Positions 1 through 11,669 of a DNA stretch of 64,000 bases are shown piece by piece. Within the stretch, counting starts at the first letter, position 1. Each line of letters begins with the position of its first letter. The stretch is from Penium margaritaceum (Eukaryota; Streptophyta; Zygnematophyceae; Desmidiales; Peniaceae). A model generated the notes under the pieces. It did not search any database, had not been told where the DNA came from, and worked only from the letters and a program-made list of their open reading frames with translations. A program made the position numbers and the translations under genes. The stretch spans positions 128,667 to 192,666 of the forward strand of contig SZWC01001557.1 in NCBI GenBank assembly GCA_023375785.1, read 5' to 3'.

Positions 1-1640
1 GGGCATGGTCCGGGTGGACTGCGTCCATGGAGCTGCTACGAGGTAACTGTGGACCAGTCAGCGCCAGCAAGTTGTCAGGGATACGTCGGCAAGCGTCCCT
101 GTGCTCGAAAGGGGGGAGGGGGGAGGGGGCGGGACGCGGCGGGAAGGAGGTATGGTGGGAGTTTGAGAACACGGCAACCTCCTCCTCCTCCTTATTGGCG
201 GTGGTGTCCGCATGCGCGAACGAGCAACGAGGAGAGAATGGACGGGGCGTGGCGAGTGCGCAGCTGCTAGAGGGTAGCAGCTGCACTACCACCTAAGGTT
301 GTTTTGCCATTCCCTCGGCGAAGCTCTGGGACTCCTCTTCTGCTTCCGTTCGGAAGCCTGGGCGCTGTCGGCGGGGAACGTCAAGGACGACGGCAGAAGA
401 GCTGCCCCAAAAAGCGGCAGCATCACCGCCACCGGGATAAGCAGGAGCCACGCGGGGGGCGGCGGCAGCGGCGGCAGCAGCAGCGGCATCACCAGGAGGC
501 AGAACGCCAGGGCCAGGCCAAGGCTGATGCTGCTGCGCGGGCCCAGCATGTCGGACCCTGGAATGGCAAGCAAAGTGAAGCCCGAGGAAGGGGAAGTGCT
601 GGCGCTGCTGCTTCGAATGCTCCCTCTGGCGTTGCTGCTGCTGCTGCTGTCGCAGTCGTCGCTGCCGTTGCTGTTGCTCCTCCCTCTCTCCGCGGACCTC
701 AGGGAGGGTGCGTGGGCGGGGAGGGAGAACGTCTGAGGTCCCGGGCGCTGCATGGTGCAGCCGAGGCGTGGTAGAGATGTCACAGACTCGGAATGCGCGT
801 GAGGTATGGTGAGGGAGTTTTGCCGAAGGGTGTTAGTTTTTGCTGTCCTTCGTGTCAGTACGAACAAGGACGAGCGCTAGTTGTGGCCTGATCGGGGAGA
901 AATATGGAGTGCCGACAGTGCGCTCCACGCCACGGCCCCAGGCGGGTGGTAAACGAGAGTGTGAACTGCTGGGATAAGGCCGCGATGCGTGGGCAGGCAC
1001 GAGCACGTGAATACGAACTGATTCGATCGGGAAATTACATTGGCTTCCGGATTGATTGGCGCGGACTCCTTTTAGGCACTGTCACAGCTGGCGTGAGCGT
1101 GCCTGGGTGCATGCGAGTGTTTGCGTCTGCGTGGTGTTGAGCCGCGGACGACTGGATCGGCGCAAGTAGCCGGGCGAACAGAGCGGCTGTATCAGCGGCG
1201 GATCGGCACAGGAGGCAGCATGGGTGGAAAGCAGGGGAAAAAAAGTTTGACTTCGATTGGGTGTCATGCTGCGAACCGTCGGAGGAGGGGAAACGGATGG
1301 ACGGGTGGGATGAGATCGACCGGCGTCGGATTGGTCCCCGCTGGGAGGAAAGCAGCGTGGCTGAAAAGCAGCAGGGAGGACGGCCCCGAGCAGGATGGTT
1401 GGAAAGTGGGCGGTGCAGGTTGGCGACGTTGTGAGAGAACGATGGGGCACTCCGTCAGTCGTCTGTAAAAGTAGAGGCAGTGGCAGTAGACGTTTGCGGC
1501 GTTTGTGGAGTTTGGGAAGCAGCGCACATCCGCAGCTCACGACTCCAATCATGGCGCATTGAGAGCCTCTTATGAGTGGTCGGTGGGTGCAAGAGCGAGT
1601 GAGAGCGGACCACGCCGCACAAGGTCAGACAAAAAAACAA
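1..1640. other. GC-rich low-complexity segment, possibly exon/5' region of a host gene
   Basis: This stretch is clearly richer in G+C and CpG than the DNA that follows, with purine-rich runs and GGC/CTG triplet runs. Long open frames occur on both strands over the same bases (about 286-867 minus, 299-774 plus, 904-1468 plus). That is expected of GC-rich repeats with few stops, so none can be called real from sequence alone. The minus frame encodes Ser-rich, then Leu/Pro-rich hydrophobic stretches; the plus frames encode Ala/Gln/Arg-rich stretches. No domain is recognised. A GTAAGG at about 1755 could be a plus-strand splice donor. The segment may be the end of a host gene lying left of the window, but the strand is unresolved. 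Confidence 0.3.
445..680. repeat. Imperfect GGC/CAG/CTG triplet runs
   Basis: Runs of GGCGGCGGCAGC type near 458-486 and GCTGCTGCTGCTGCTG near 632-650 create homopolymeric Ala, Gln, Ser or Leu runs depending on frame. This explains the overlapping open frames on both strands here. Confidence 0.7.
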
Positions 1641-2330
1641 GTAGTATTTTCCAAACTAGTGATTGTTTTCCAACCTGATCGACGACATGGGAAAGGATTC
1701 TTTGGTGAGATTCGCTCTGTGTCTCTCAGAAGGTCTCTTCCTACCGTACCGAAGGTAAGGATGGGGAGGGGGCAGGGGGGGGGGGGGGGGGTATTTGATT
1801 CGTTTGGCAGTTATTTTGTGTTTTTGTGGCATAGACTGCCTTAGAGGTGAGGGAAGCTCTGATGCACCCTTGAGAGTTTTCCAATTGGATAACACCTCTT
1901 TGTCGGGGGCTTATAGCCGTCGGCCACATCACATGTGCATGGCACACCATCTTAGCTACCCGCGAGCCCTTGCCTGTGGATTATGTGGGACTCTGACCCA
2001 CTAATCCCAACCTTAAGGGCATCTTAACCATGGGTCGTAACCCTGTGGCTGGGGGTCCATTCTCATATGGTGTATGAGCATGGAATGCCCGTCCCCCCAA
2101 ATGTGACGATTCGTTGGTCCTGATTGTGAAGAAGTTCGAGTGTAGTGTCAGTTCCGTTTTGTGAATTGTTTTGTCTATTTTGTGGATAGGGTGATCTCGA
2201 CAGAGTTGTGCTTCACCGTTCCTTTTCCTCTTCGTTGTCCTTTGTTTGTGGGCCGAGATGTGAAGGATATTGATTTGTGTGATGAAATATTTCATGATTT
2301 CTCTAGGCAGGAATGCACTTGGATTTTTTA
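1641..2330. other. No gene recognised; transition to AT-rich DNA
   Basis: Base composition drops from GC-rich to mixed. Open frames are short and overlap on both strands. Nothing beyond the G17 run is identified. Confidence 0.5.
1775..1791 (+). repeat. Homopolymer of 17 G
   Basis: An uninterrupted G run follows a G-rich purine stretch (GGGGAGGGGGCA). It could form a G-quadruplex and is also a likely site of sequencing length error. Confidence 0.8.
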
Positions 2331-2493
2331 GGCTCTATTTTTCTCCAAGGAAACATTTGCATCTATATCTCCATATTTCTTAAAAGGTTACCACTTCGAG
2401 GGTTTCCCACCACTTGAAGTTGCATGTTAAATCGTGGAGCAGGAAGGGTGATGTGTGATCAATTCTATAGATGTAGTTTAAACTTCTCTCTAG

Positions 2494-2640
2494 TTATTTT
2501 ATCACTTGTTTGATTTTTGGGCATGTGGTGAAAGCGTGTGAGATTACTTCTTGTCTGAGATCACATAAGCGGCATGAAGAGAAACAATAAGAAATGGAAT
2601 CTTTCCCTTCCTTTGATGCTTTTGAACAAGATGTGGAGAA
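2494..2640 (-). pseudogene. LINE C-terminal zf-RVT zinc-knuckle remnant
   Basis: The peptide CRLCDLRQEVISHAFTTC keeps the C-x2-C ... H-x4-C spacing of the zf-RVT domain at the end of plant L1 ORF2 proteins, followed by PKIKQV where the family has a W. Just upstream, PPKAKDLLLHILFKSI resembles the usual KDLLWRILHNAI segment, in another frame. Confidence 0.7.
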
Positions 2641-3539
2641 GTAAATCTTTTGCTTTTGGTGGTATTTGTTTTGTCTTGATAATTGCATGGGCGTGGGATT
2701 TGTTGACCAATGTATAGTTCTCTCTCCACTTGTTGGCATACAAGGGTTCTTCATCCTTGTATTTCTGGATGACGTGATACAAGTTCATAAGTTTAGGTGT
2801 TCGTCCCTCGATCCGCCATGAGGGAATCATGGTGTCTGAACATGTTCTCAGGAAGACTTCTTGTTAAGTGTGTGCCGGTGTCCATAGGTCTTGTACCTGA
2901 TGTGTTTTCTCTTGGTAGGATGTTTCCATTGTTTTTCCATCCTGATCCAAGGTGCATGATTTTTTTTTGTGAAACCTCTATCATGTTTCTTGATTTGATA
3001 TGCAAACTTTGGTTCTTCGGTTGAGAATTTCGTCACGATCCAACATGGAAATTTCTCTCTTTCATTATGTCGTTGTCCACAAATGACCTGTTTCCATTCT
3101 TCTAGTGTGTTGTTTATCATTATATCAAGGATGCGAAGTTCTTGTAGAGTGTATTTTTTAAGCTTATTGTCTGTCGAGTATGGATTATACTGAGTGTTTC
3201 CTGTTGAAAAAAGGTCTTTACCTTGAAGTTCCTTTTCCAACAAGAAGTGTTCTTGTTTAACCATCCAAAATGGTGTACTTTGGCGTTTGAGGAGAAAGCG
3301 GTTGAAAGCCAGGTATTCCTCTAGGATTTCCTGTTAGATAATGGATGGTAGAAGAATAGTTCGGTTTCTTGGGAGGAAGGCTTTAAAGCACTCTACCCAG
3401 CTGGACTAGGTGAGGCTTTTGCACCTGAGAATAGTAGGGTGATATAGAAAGAAGTGGCATCATTTTGGGAAGCTGCTGGAGTGATAGGCTATGTGTTTCC
3501 ATTTTCTCCATTCAAAGAGAAATGTTTATATAGACAAAG

Positions 3540-3660
3540 AGCATGTTGGGCTTCTATGAGGAAATCAGGCCACAGCATGCCGAGCCCCCCTTCTGCGATA
3601 GGTGTTGTTGCCAGGGTCTTGTTAATAAAGCAAGATTTCCCCTCCTTTTTGTTCTCGAGA
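3540..3660 (-). pseudogene. LINE connection segment with GGLG motif
   Basis: On the minus strand PIAEGGLGMLWPDFLIEAQ matches the EGGLGIxDLxxQNxAL pattern that lies between the RT thumb and the zf-RVT domain in plant L1 elements. It fills the gap between the RT and zinc-knuckle remnants and supports one continuous, decayed element. Confidence 0.65.
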
Positions 3661-3689
3661 TAAATTTTAGCAGCACTTTGTTCATTTTT

Positions 3690-4904
3690 TGCTAACTTTT
3701 ACAAGAGGAGGACATAGGTCTGAAAGGTACATGAATTTTTCTATGAAGTATGCGTTCATTCTGACAATCTTGTTTATTTGTGGTAAATGGAATCTTCTCC
3801 ATACCTTCAGAGATTCTGAGATATACAATGCCAATTTTGTCCAAAGTGACGTGTATAATATGATGGTGAATGTTCATACCAAGGATTAGCTTTGTTTCCA
3901 CCATCATTGTAAACCATTCTGTTTTGGGAAGTAGTGTTTCTTCGTTCACAATGAAAAGGTATTTCTATGCGACGTTTACTTTTATGCCCGTGAGTGTTTT
4001 GTTGATTTTGAGTGTCTCTTATGCGTTTTATAAATATGCTTAATTTTTACAAAGAGTGTGGTGTCAACTACGTATGCCCGCAAGGTTGAGCAATCCAGCA
4101 TGTCCGAGATGGGTGTTTCGATGTAATGAGTGTAATATTGGTTTAGGTTATACATAGCAATGAAGAAAAGCAACGATGCTACTGGGCAAGCTTGTCATAC
4201 ATTCGAGCGTGTAGTGAGATGTTGAATTAGTTGTCTATTGAGGAGGAAGGAGTTTCTGGTGTTGTTCCTTATTACCTTGATCTAGTCGATGAAAATGGGT
4301 GGGAAGCCCATTATTTCCATAGTTGTGTAGAGGTGTGGCCGCAACATGGTGTCGTGAGCTTTTTTGAAATCTGCTAGTAGAAACGAGAGGTTCTCTTCGA
4401 TGTGAGATGACCAATGTTACAGGTCAAAGATTGTAAAAAGTATGTCTTTTATGTTTCGTCCGTGCTTAAAACCAGGTTGCTTGGGGCTCACCATCTGTGG
4501 GAGAACTTTCTTTAGCTGGTTTGCTATTCTTTTTTCGAGGATTTTGGAACTAGTGTTTAAAACAAAGATGATTCTGTAGTTCTTGATATCAGTGGGGTCT
4601 CCTTGTTCTAAAAGAAGAAGTATGGTTGAGTCCGTGAATTTTGAATAACTACTTGGGTCCGAGAGGTAGTGTTGAAAGTTTCTAAGAGGATTTGGTGGAC
4701 ATGTGGTGCGCATGCTTTGTAGAAATCTACGGTGCGCCCATCTGGTCCTACGGAATTGCCTTTTTCTAGACTGGTGATGCAGTCTTTGAATTCATCTACG
4801 GATATTGGGGTGCTTAAATCCACGATTAGTTGTTGAGGTACTTGCGTAACCGAGGGAGTGGCGGGTGAGGGTTGTGTGAATTGTGGTGGTGTGAAGAGGT
4901 TCAT
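3690..4904 (-). pseudogene. LINE reverse transcriptase remnant
   Basis: Successive RT blocks are readable. Block 0/1 has a KGNSVGPDG-type segment (as in L1 KGKSPGPDG). Next come DPTDIKNYR (usual NYRPISLL), KILEKRIANQLKKVLP and PKQPGFKHGRNIKD (usual QTGFVKGRSI). FLLADFKKAHDTM corresponds to LDFEKAYD, and MGFPPIFID follows. The catalytic [FY]ADD box reads YVVDTTLF near 4060: the first Asp of the pair is replaced by Val, so the active site is lost. Frames change several times between 4904 and 3700. Identification as L1-type RT is firm; the copy is dead. Confidence 0.8.
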
Positions 4905-5469
4905 GTAGTATGTTCTGATTGCTTTGCATTAGATGGTGTGTTTTGTTGTCATTTCACCTGTTTTTGTTTTTAAGGCCACTATGGAGAGCGCCTGTTTCCT
5001 AGCTTTGATGAAGTTGGAGAGGATTTTCTATGGCAAGTTCATGTTGGCCTTGTCGGCATGACGTCCTAGCGTTGGCAACTATTGTTACTTTTCAACTACG
5101 TCTTTTGCAAGTTCTTGTTTTTTTTACAAATTTGAGAATAGGTGGTTTTCCCTGGATTACAACACTGTTTTTTGTTAAAGAGTTTTGATGTAGTTTTTTA
5201 TTCCAGCAATGGTGTTGATTCATTGTTTATTTTCTTTTTTACTACATGTTCAAAACAGTTTTTTCTTCACATATTCTTGCCATGACAATGCCACTGTTTC
5301 CTTGATCAATCTATAGGGACGGTTAAGTAAAGAAGTTTTCAATTTCTACACTCCTCTTCCTTTCTAGAGCCTTCGCCTAAGTTTAGTTTGATGACAGGGG
5401 ATGCGATATGGCCTACGAGTTCTGTTGTGATCAGAATATGTTTGCATTTCTTAACTTGTGAATTGAAAG

Positions 5470-6095
5470 GATTGGAGATGTAGATATGGTCTATTCTCGA
5501 TGAGGATTTATGGGTTGTGAAATCTAACGTGTACTCTGTGTCTACTGGATGTAATAGTCAAAACCAATCTTGAAAGATGTTTCATCCCATGAAATTCCAT
5601 AAATTCAACTTCGTCTTCAGATCCTACTTGTGGGAGTCTATCCAAATCTGACATTGTTGTGTTAAAATCCCCTTCAAGAACATTGGATGGGTTTCCTTTG
5701 AGGAATTTGTTTAGAGATTTCCAGTACTGTTTATGGTTTTTTATGTTTTGAGGGGAAAAGTCACTAGTGACTATGATGGTTTTGCTTTCAACGTTGAAGG
5801 AGGCTTGTAAAATGCATTTTTCATCTTGTTCTTGGGTTGAGATGATATTTGATTTGTAAGAGTTGAAGATAATGATGAGCCGGCCAGTGTGCATTGTTTC
5901 TATAAACAAGCTGACTGATTTCCACAAAAGACGATTTTCTAGATCTGATATCTTCGTTTTGTTGACTATCCTGATGTTAAAAAGACGGCATAACTTCAGT
6001 TTATGTCTCTCTAACCATTGAAGTAGGTGTGGTATTTGTTGTTCCTTGTTATGCTATTGATATTGAAAGCTCCTATGGTGAGATTTGTGCGCAAT
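5470..6095 (-). pseudogene. LINE AP-endonuclease domain remnant
   Basis: The opening peptide TIGAFNINSITRN resembles the N-terminal start of L1 endonucleases (typically KIATLNVNGL). LEGDFNTTMSDLDR holds the GDFN motif of the endonuclease-exonuclease-phosphatase fold. SSRIDHIYISN near 5480 matches the C-terminal S-R-I-D-H signature. The longest uninterrupted frame is 139 codons (5508-5927); the C-terminal motif is in a different frame, so at least one frameshift has occurred. The domain would nick target DNA at insertion. Confidence 0.75.
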
Positions 6096-6600
6096 CGATG
6101 GAGGTCTTTTGATCTTGGCAAGGTTTTTGTGTAAACCTCAGTGCTAGGTTCCTTATAAGATTTAGAATCTGCTGGTTGAATTTCTTGGGTTCCTTTTTTA
6201 TTGTCCCGAACTGCTCTGATAAAGATTATTCTTTTCTATGATGTACAATTGTAATTATTGGTTTCACTTATCTTAGTTTGTGAATTTTCTGTTTCATTTG
6301 TTTGGTATCTCATTGAATGAGAGAGAAGGGGGTTTGTTGTGATTAGGACCCAGTTTGTTTGGGGTTTTTGGGCGGAGTTCCCTTTCGAATTTGTGTTCAG
6401 ATTTGAGGAATTTGTGTTAGTTCTTGTAGTTCTCTGTCGTGTGGTTCTAGTTGCATGGGTGTCAAGGGACAAGATCATTCTTTGAGAAAGTGGCATAATT
6501 TTTTCTCAGGATTTCTTTATTATTTTTTGTTCGTCTTTAAGGGTTGCAATAGAATTTGGTACTTTGCATGAGCGGGGTGAGATTGTTTTGTCGTGGGGCA

Positions 6601-6748
6601 TGTTAGTGGTTCCTCTCCTCATTATAATGGGAGGGAGCAGTGTGGATTTTTGTGGTGTCTATTCGTTCACAAGGGTTTGGTGAGATGTATGGTGTGATAA
6701 CATTGTTAGGGTTCCTCTCTATACCGTAGTAGGAGGGAGCATACGAGA
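6601..6748. repeat. Two copies of a ~38-bp GGTTCCTCTC...GAGGGAGCA motif
   Basis: Near 6609-6638 and 6713-6742 the motif GGTTCCTCTC is followed 12-13 bases later by GGAGGGAGCA. A third copy lies near 9432-9460. The two ends are imperfectly complementary, so each could form a weak stem. The first two copies sit at the 5' side of the LINE. Confidence 0.5.
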
Positions 6749-6759
6749 TATTATACCGG

Positions 6760-9700
6760 AGCAAGTATGTACACTTGAACACACATTTCTTCTTTTTTGT
6801 TTTTTGAAAACAGAGAACCCCATGGATTTGAGAAACACTTAGAGACTACAAGCGGTATAATAAGAAATGCATTCCTCTTTCTTCCGACTCGAAATAATGT
6901 TGTTCAAAGCAACTGATTTCTTTATTGTACTTGCTTTTGTTGTACTCCATACTGATTATTATGGTGCTCAGAAGCAGGTAGATTGGGGGTTTTATGAAAG
7001 GTGATTCTTGAGCACTAGTTGAGTAAACTTCCCTTTGATGCAATTGTTTTCTTTCAAGGAAGCGGAATAACCAGAGGAGAGGTCCTACAATGTTCCAATA
7101 TTTTCCACATATATGTTATCAAAGTTTTGGATGTTTTGATGATATTTGATAGAGACGATGAGAAAATAAGTGGAGAATTGTTCAATTGTGTGTTTAAACG
7201 GATTGAATGAAAAATTTCTTATATGAGATCTTTAGGAGGCTAGGTGCACTAGAAGCGGATGATCTCTATGACTTGGTGATCTCAAGGTCGATGGATCCAA
7301 ATGGTTCCTTATTGCTTTCATAACGATAGGGCTCAATTTGAACGTCAAGTCCTTTGTCTTGTCAAGTGAGCTCATATCCAAGGTTGTTTGTCATAGGTCG
7401 GAGCATAAGACAAGGCCAAGCATAAGATCTCATGGCATTGTAGGTAGAGGACACTGGTCTTGTTCTAGATTATCAAGGTACCGGCCCAATGCGGGATGAA
7501 TGAGGAGGGGGTTAAGACGTAGTGAAGATGTCCATGGACCGACAAGGGATTCTCAATTTGTATGGTGTTCACCTTGGCATTTCACTTCGATTTCTACTTG
7601 TTTCTTAAAACATCAAGATCGTAGTTGACCAAAAATTTTAGTTTGTGTTGTGAAGGGTTTGTATTACATACGAATTGAGCATCGTCATGCGCCTTGGTTT
7701 TGCTACATGCAAAGAGCAAGTACAAAGATTTTTAGCAAAAATTCGCACAATATTTGTAATTGTAAACAAATTAATATAAAATCTTTCAAGTGCCAATGAA
7801 GAAAATTCCCTTCTTTGTGTGCAAGATGATGGAGTAGTATCATTTTCTAATATGGCATTCTCTATAGAGGGAGGAAAGAGTTGAGTGTAAATGGAACGCG
7901 TGTGAACACAGACATGATGAGGGAATCTACATGTTCATGTTTTCCGTTGAAGTGAGTACAAACGTGTTAAGAGAAAGAGCTATTCGTATTCGGGGTGGTG
8001 GTTTTTCGAGCACAACCCGCACACTAGATTACATGAATTCACAATAACAATTTACTTGTAGCGGTCGATTTTGAAGACAAGTGTGACATTGAGATAGTTC
8101 AAGTCCTCAAGATGGAATCGAGCAGCAAAAAAACTTGTTGGTGGGGATTCTCATGAAAGGATTGACGTGTCAGTGTGGGTGAAAGATTTTGGCCATAGGG
8201 GGCTTTGATTTCTGAGCGAGGGCCACCCTTTTAAAAAACGTCTAAACATTTTTAATTTCGTAATTGTACGGGAAATTTCTGGGAGAATGTTAGCTCTGTT
8301 GGGTGGCAATTTTATGTGCCTCAAATTTAAGACATGTGACTTTGGTAACTATCACTTCCACCTCCCTTGTAATAATTATCATTGGCAGAGAAAACGTTCT
8401 CATATATACAATTGGTGCATGGGTTTGAAAAGATTTGTTGATGAGTATAAGCCTAAAGCCATCAAGTATTATGACTGTAGTGAGATGGCCAGTGCGAGGA
8501 TTACTTTGTCATCCTCGTCAAATTGAATGGTATAGCGCGCTTGAAGAGCCTTTCAACGGTAAATCGGTGTAGTTGTAAAGATTTTATTCTGTTTTGAGGA
8601 TAGTGTGTGGAACTTCAGCTAGAAACTCGTCATGCATCATTTTAAGGAAAGCGTGAGAAAAGCGTGTTTTATGCCCGGACAAAGGTATGGAGGAAGAGGA
8701 GGGTAATGGTGCAGTTAAACTTCCTTACAAGTTTAGCATTGGAAAATGTTGTGGTGAACTTGTTCACCTATCTCTAAACAAGGGTTTCCCCGTAGAGAGT
8801 TATGTGTGTAACATCGTTATCCATGGTTCCATCATCCGAGTATGCATCCATATCCGCTTGATGCCAAATTGTTTTGCCGTAACATCACTCAAATGTATGT
8901 TGTGAGAAAGCGCTTTGTGAAAAGGGCAAGGATAATGAGTCATTTGCATTATTACAATATGTGTTGTTTTGATGAGCTAGTCAAAGGAAGAGGGTGATGG
9001 TTTCTTACTCGAGGAAGAGTGTTATTTTTTCATTTACATTGAATTTTCACCTTTAAGGTTCTGTTGAGAAGTCAATGTTCTAGCCGTGTCACTTAATGCT
9101 TTGGAGGCTCGGAAGACAAAGGCCGGTGCAGCTTCCACTTGTTTCCCACGTGGAGATTTGGTCATGGCGTACTTCTTGTGAGGATGGTTATGCTTAGCTT
9201 GGGTCTACGAGTCATCCGTTCTGGCATTAAGAAAGGTGGCTACCATGTGGCCGCTTCCAAGTGTTGACAATGATCTATGGGGATACCTTAAGTGATGGTG
9301 TCCATTTTGACAAATCCTGAAAATAATACTATTCAATATTGGAAACAGGTTAGATGATGGTAGTTTGCACTCTGTGTATCTATCACATTCAAAAATGGGA
9401 GACAAATGTATTTAGAAGAATGTGTCCATAGGGTTCCTCTCCACATAATAGCATGAGGGAGCAAGTGAGTATGAGATTTAATGTGCAAATGTGTTGTGAA
9501 GGGGAAGTGTTGGGGGGAGGTACAAGGCTTAATGGAACATACCCAAAGCCATGGTGATTCGTGTTAAGAGAGTGCCTTGTGGGCGTGAAAGGGGAATGCA
9601 GGGCGAGGATAGAAGTCGTAGAAATTGTATAAGTGGAGGTAAATTTAATTCCATCTTCTCTTGGGAATTTCCATTTTTTCTTATTTCCTTTTTTTAATTG

Positions 9701-11050
9701 CCCACATTTTTTAGATAGTCTTTGCATTGTGTAGTTTCTTATATATTTTCTCAGTTTGATGTGCACCTTTGGTACTCGCTTTTGATGGTTGCACTTTTAA
9801 GGGGTTTATTGATAGAAGCTGAAAGTTCTCGTGTTCACTCATAAATATTTGTGCACTTTATGGTGGCCGATGTCTTGAGAGGTCGAGATCATAATGCATC
9901 TGTCCTTGTGCTTCAAGGGCATATGATAAGGTTCCTCCATAATCTATGTGATGGACGTGTGTCTGGTTTTGGTGTTGGTTCATGGGACGTTGAACAAGGA
10001 TGCGCCCCATGCCAGTATTGTGATGATATTGGTCACCAGGGAGATGATGGCATGTCCCCTCGTTTGACGTTGTCAGCTTCTGTTAATTTGTCAGTTTGAC
10101 AAGCTTCTCTGGTTGTCATCGCAGTTTCAAGAGATGTTGGTCAAGTAGTCCACTTATAGTTCTAGGGATCCATACTCCAAAGATGAGCGTGCTTGTTGTC
10201 TTGTGTTGATCCGCTCTATGATTGAGTTCTTTGAGTTGTTGGCTGCCATGTTGGTGCCATGTGTCCTTCATGCTTTCCATGGAGTGTGTGGAGTCTTGGT
10301 TCAATGGAAATTTTGGGAGCGGCAGAGAGCGAAATGAATGTAATGGATTTAATTGGTGCAGAGCGGTCCACCCACCTCCCGTAGCAAGTCAAAAGCCCAC
10401 GGCTTAATGTTGGTCAACTACTTCGCATCTCGGTGCATAACGTTTTCTTGTTTGGCAATGATTTCTCTATGCATTAGCTAAACAAGCGCGACTTGCCATC
10501 ATCATCCATACCAGCCGTAAATTTTCTCTCTTCTTCACATCTTAGCATAATTGGTGGAGTTTAAGTGTAACCTTGCAATACAAGAAACTATCAAGTGCCC
10601 AATGGTAATTCCTTGTGGACATGGCCACGATGGTGGCCGACAATAACAAGATTGTGCAGGCTTGCTATATTCACAAGGATGACCTCATCAGATCGTAATA
10701 ACCTCGAAAGAACTCTCCATTACGGAACTTGAATGAGGTATACTAAAGGGAGAGAAAAACGTTGTTAAACCGATGAGGACAAAAATATTAAGATGTATTA
10801 ATATCATACACTAATTTGAGTAAATTGTATTAGTTTCCAATTTTTTTAAGTTGTCATGAATGCACGTACGCATGCACGCATGCAAGCGCACACGTTCACA
10901 CTAATCGAAGGGTGTTGTTACCTTATAATTTTTAAGTTATTATGAATACATATTTGAGTAAAACGTATACATTAACATAATATGTCTGGAAATTAGTTTT
11001 AATACATCCAATATCATGTTTACAAGTATGCAAAATATTTTTTACGAATC
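6760..11050. other. AT-rich intergenic DNA, no gene recognised
   Basis: Apart from the third GGTTCCTCTC motif near 9432-9460, this 4.3-kb stretch has only short open frames (under 130 codons) on both strands, and none has a recognisable domain. The 79-codon frame at 8287-8526 and the 125-codon frame at 9389-9766 are the longest coherent ones and match no family I know. It probably consists of older, unrecognisable repeats. Confidence 0.5.
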
Positions 11051-11384
11051 TTATAGCTTTGCATCTGTTATTCATTTTTTCTGGGCAATCTTGTAATATA
11101 CCCATCATTTTGCTTGATGAATAAATGGTGTCCATAGTAGAAAACAAAAAGATACCGATGCCGATAGTGGAAAACACAAAGAAAGTGATTTTCATAGTCA
11201 AAAAGGAAATGAGAACAGAACCCTTTTTTGTGTGAGCAAGAACGGGCACGAGTGACATATATTTCTTGTATTTAACAGATTTGACATGGATTTCGACTTC
11301 GAGGGCGAAGTCAAATTTCGCCCTTCATTGTGAGCTCCCATAGGTATTTCGTGGCAAGCTTGTGATGACCCTGCCAAACCCCCC

Positions 11385-11669
11385 ATTTTAGCTTGGGGGT
11401 TTGTGGAGGATTTAGGGGGTTGTCAAGATGTGGTGCACGTTGTGAGGGAAGAAAGGACATCTATCGGGATTCTTTTTTGTGGGGCCTGGTAGGTGGCCGG
11501 ACAAGAAAAAAAATAAACCCAAACACCTTAGGGTTACTAGGGGTTTTGTATGTTATAGGGGGTGCGACATGTTATGCACGTTGTTATAGAAGAAAAGGGA
11601 CCTGCCGTGTCCCCTCTACCGCATGGCCCAATAGGTACTCGGGCAAGTAAGAAATAAAACCCAAACCCC
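11385..11669 (+). repeat. Two tandem ~145-bp units ending AAACCCAAACCCC
   Basis: Two diverged units each contain a GCACGTTGT piece and a GGGACCTG-type piece and end in AAATAAAACCCAAACCCC (about 11508-11530 and 11654-11669). A third unit follows the solo LTR at 13219-13385. Single minus-strand copies occur at about 20160-20290 and 31240-31340, so the unit is dispersed as well as tandem. Confidence 0.65.

Larger units (their letters stand above)
2330..6500 (-). mobile_element. Decayed L1-like LINE (non-LTR retrotransposon)
   Basis: Read on the minus strand, the parts lie in the order of a plant L1-type ORF2: an exonuclease-endonuclease-phosphatase domain (6095-5470), reverse transcriptase (4904-3700), a GGLG-containing connection region (about 3600-3540), and a C-terminal zf-RVT zinc knuckle (about 2590-2500). 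The sense strand is A-rich, as in L1 elements. Many stops and frameshifts separate the blocks, so the copy is inactive. A short frame at 6236-6496 lies where ORF1 would end but has no recognisable domain. Outer limits are approximate; no target duplication or poly-A tail could be fixed. Confidence 0.8.

Noticed and set aside
286-867. Secreted or membrane protein gene in the GC-rich block
   Set aside because: Hydrophobic stretches come from CTG/CTC triplet runs, and equally long frames cover the same bases on the other strand.
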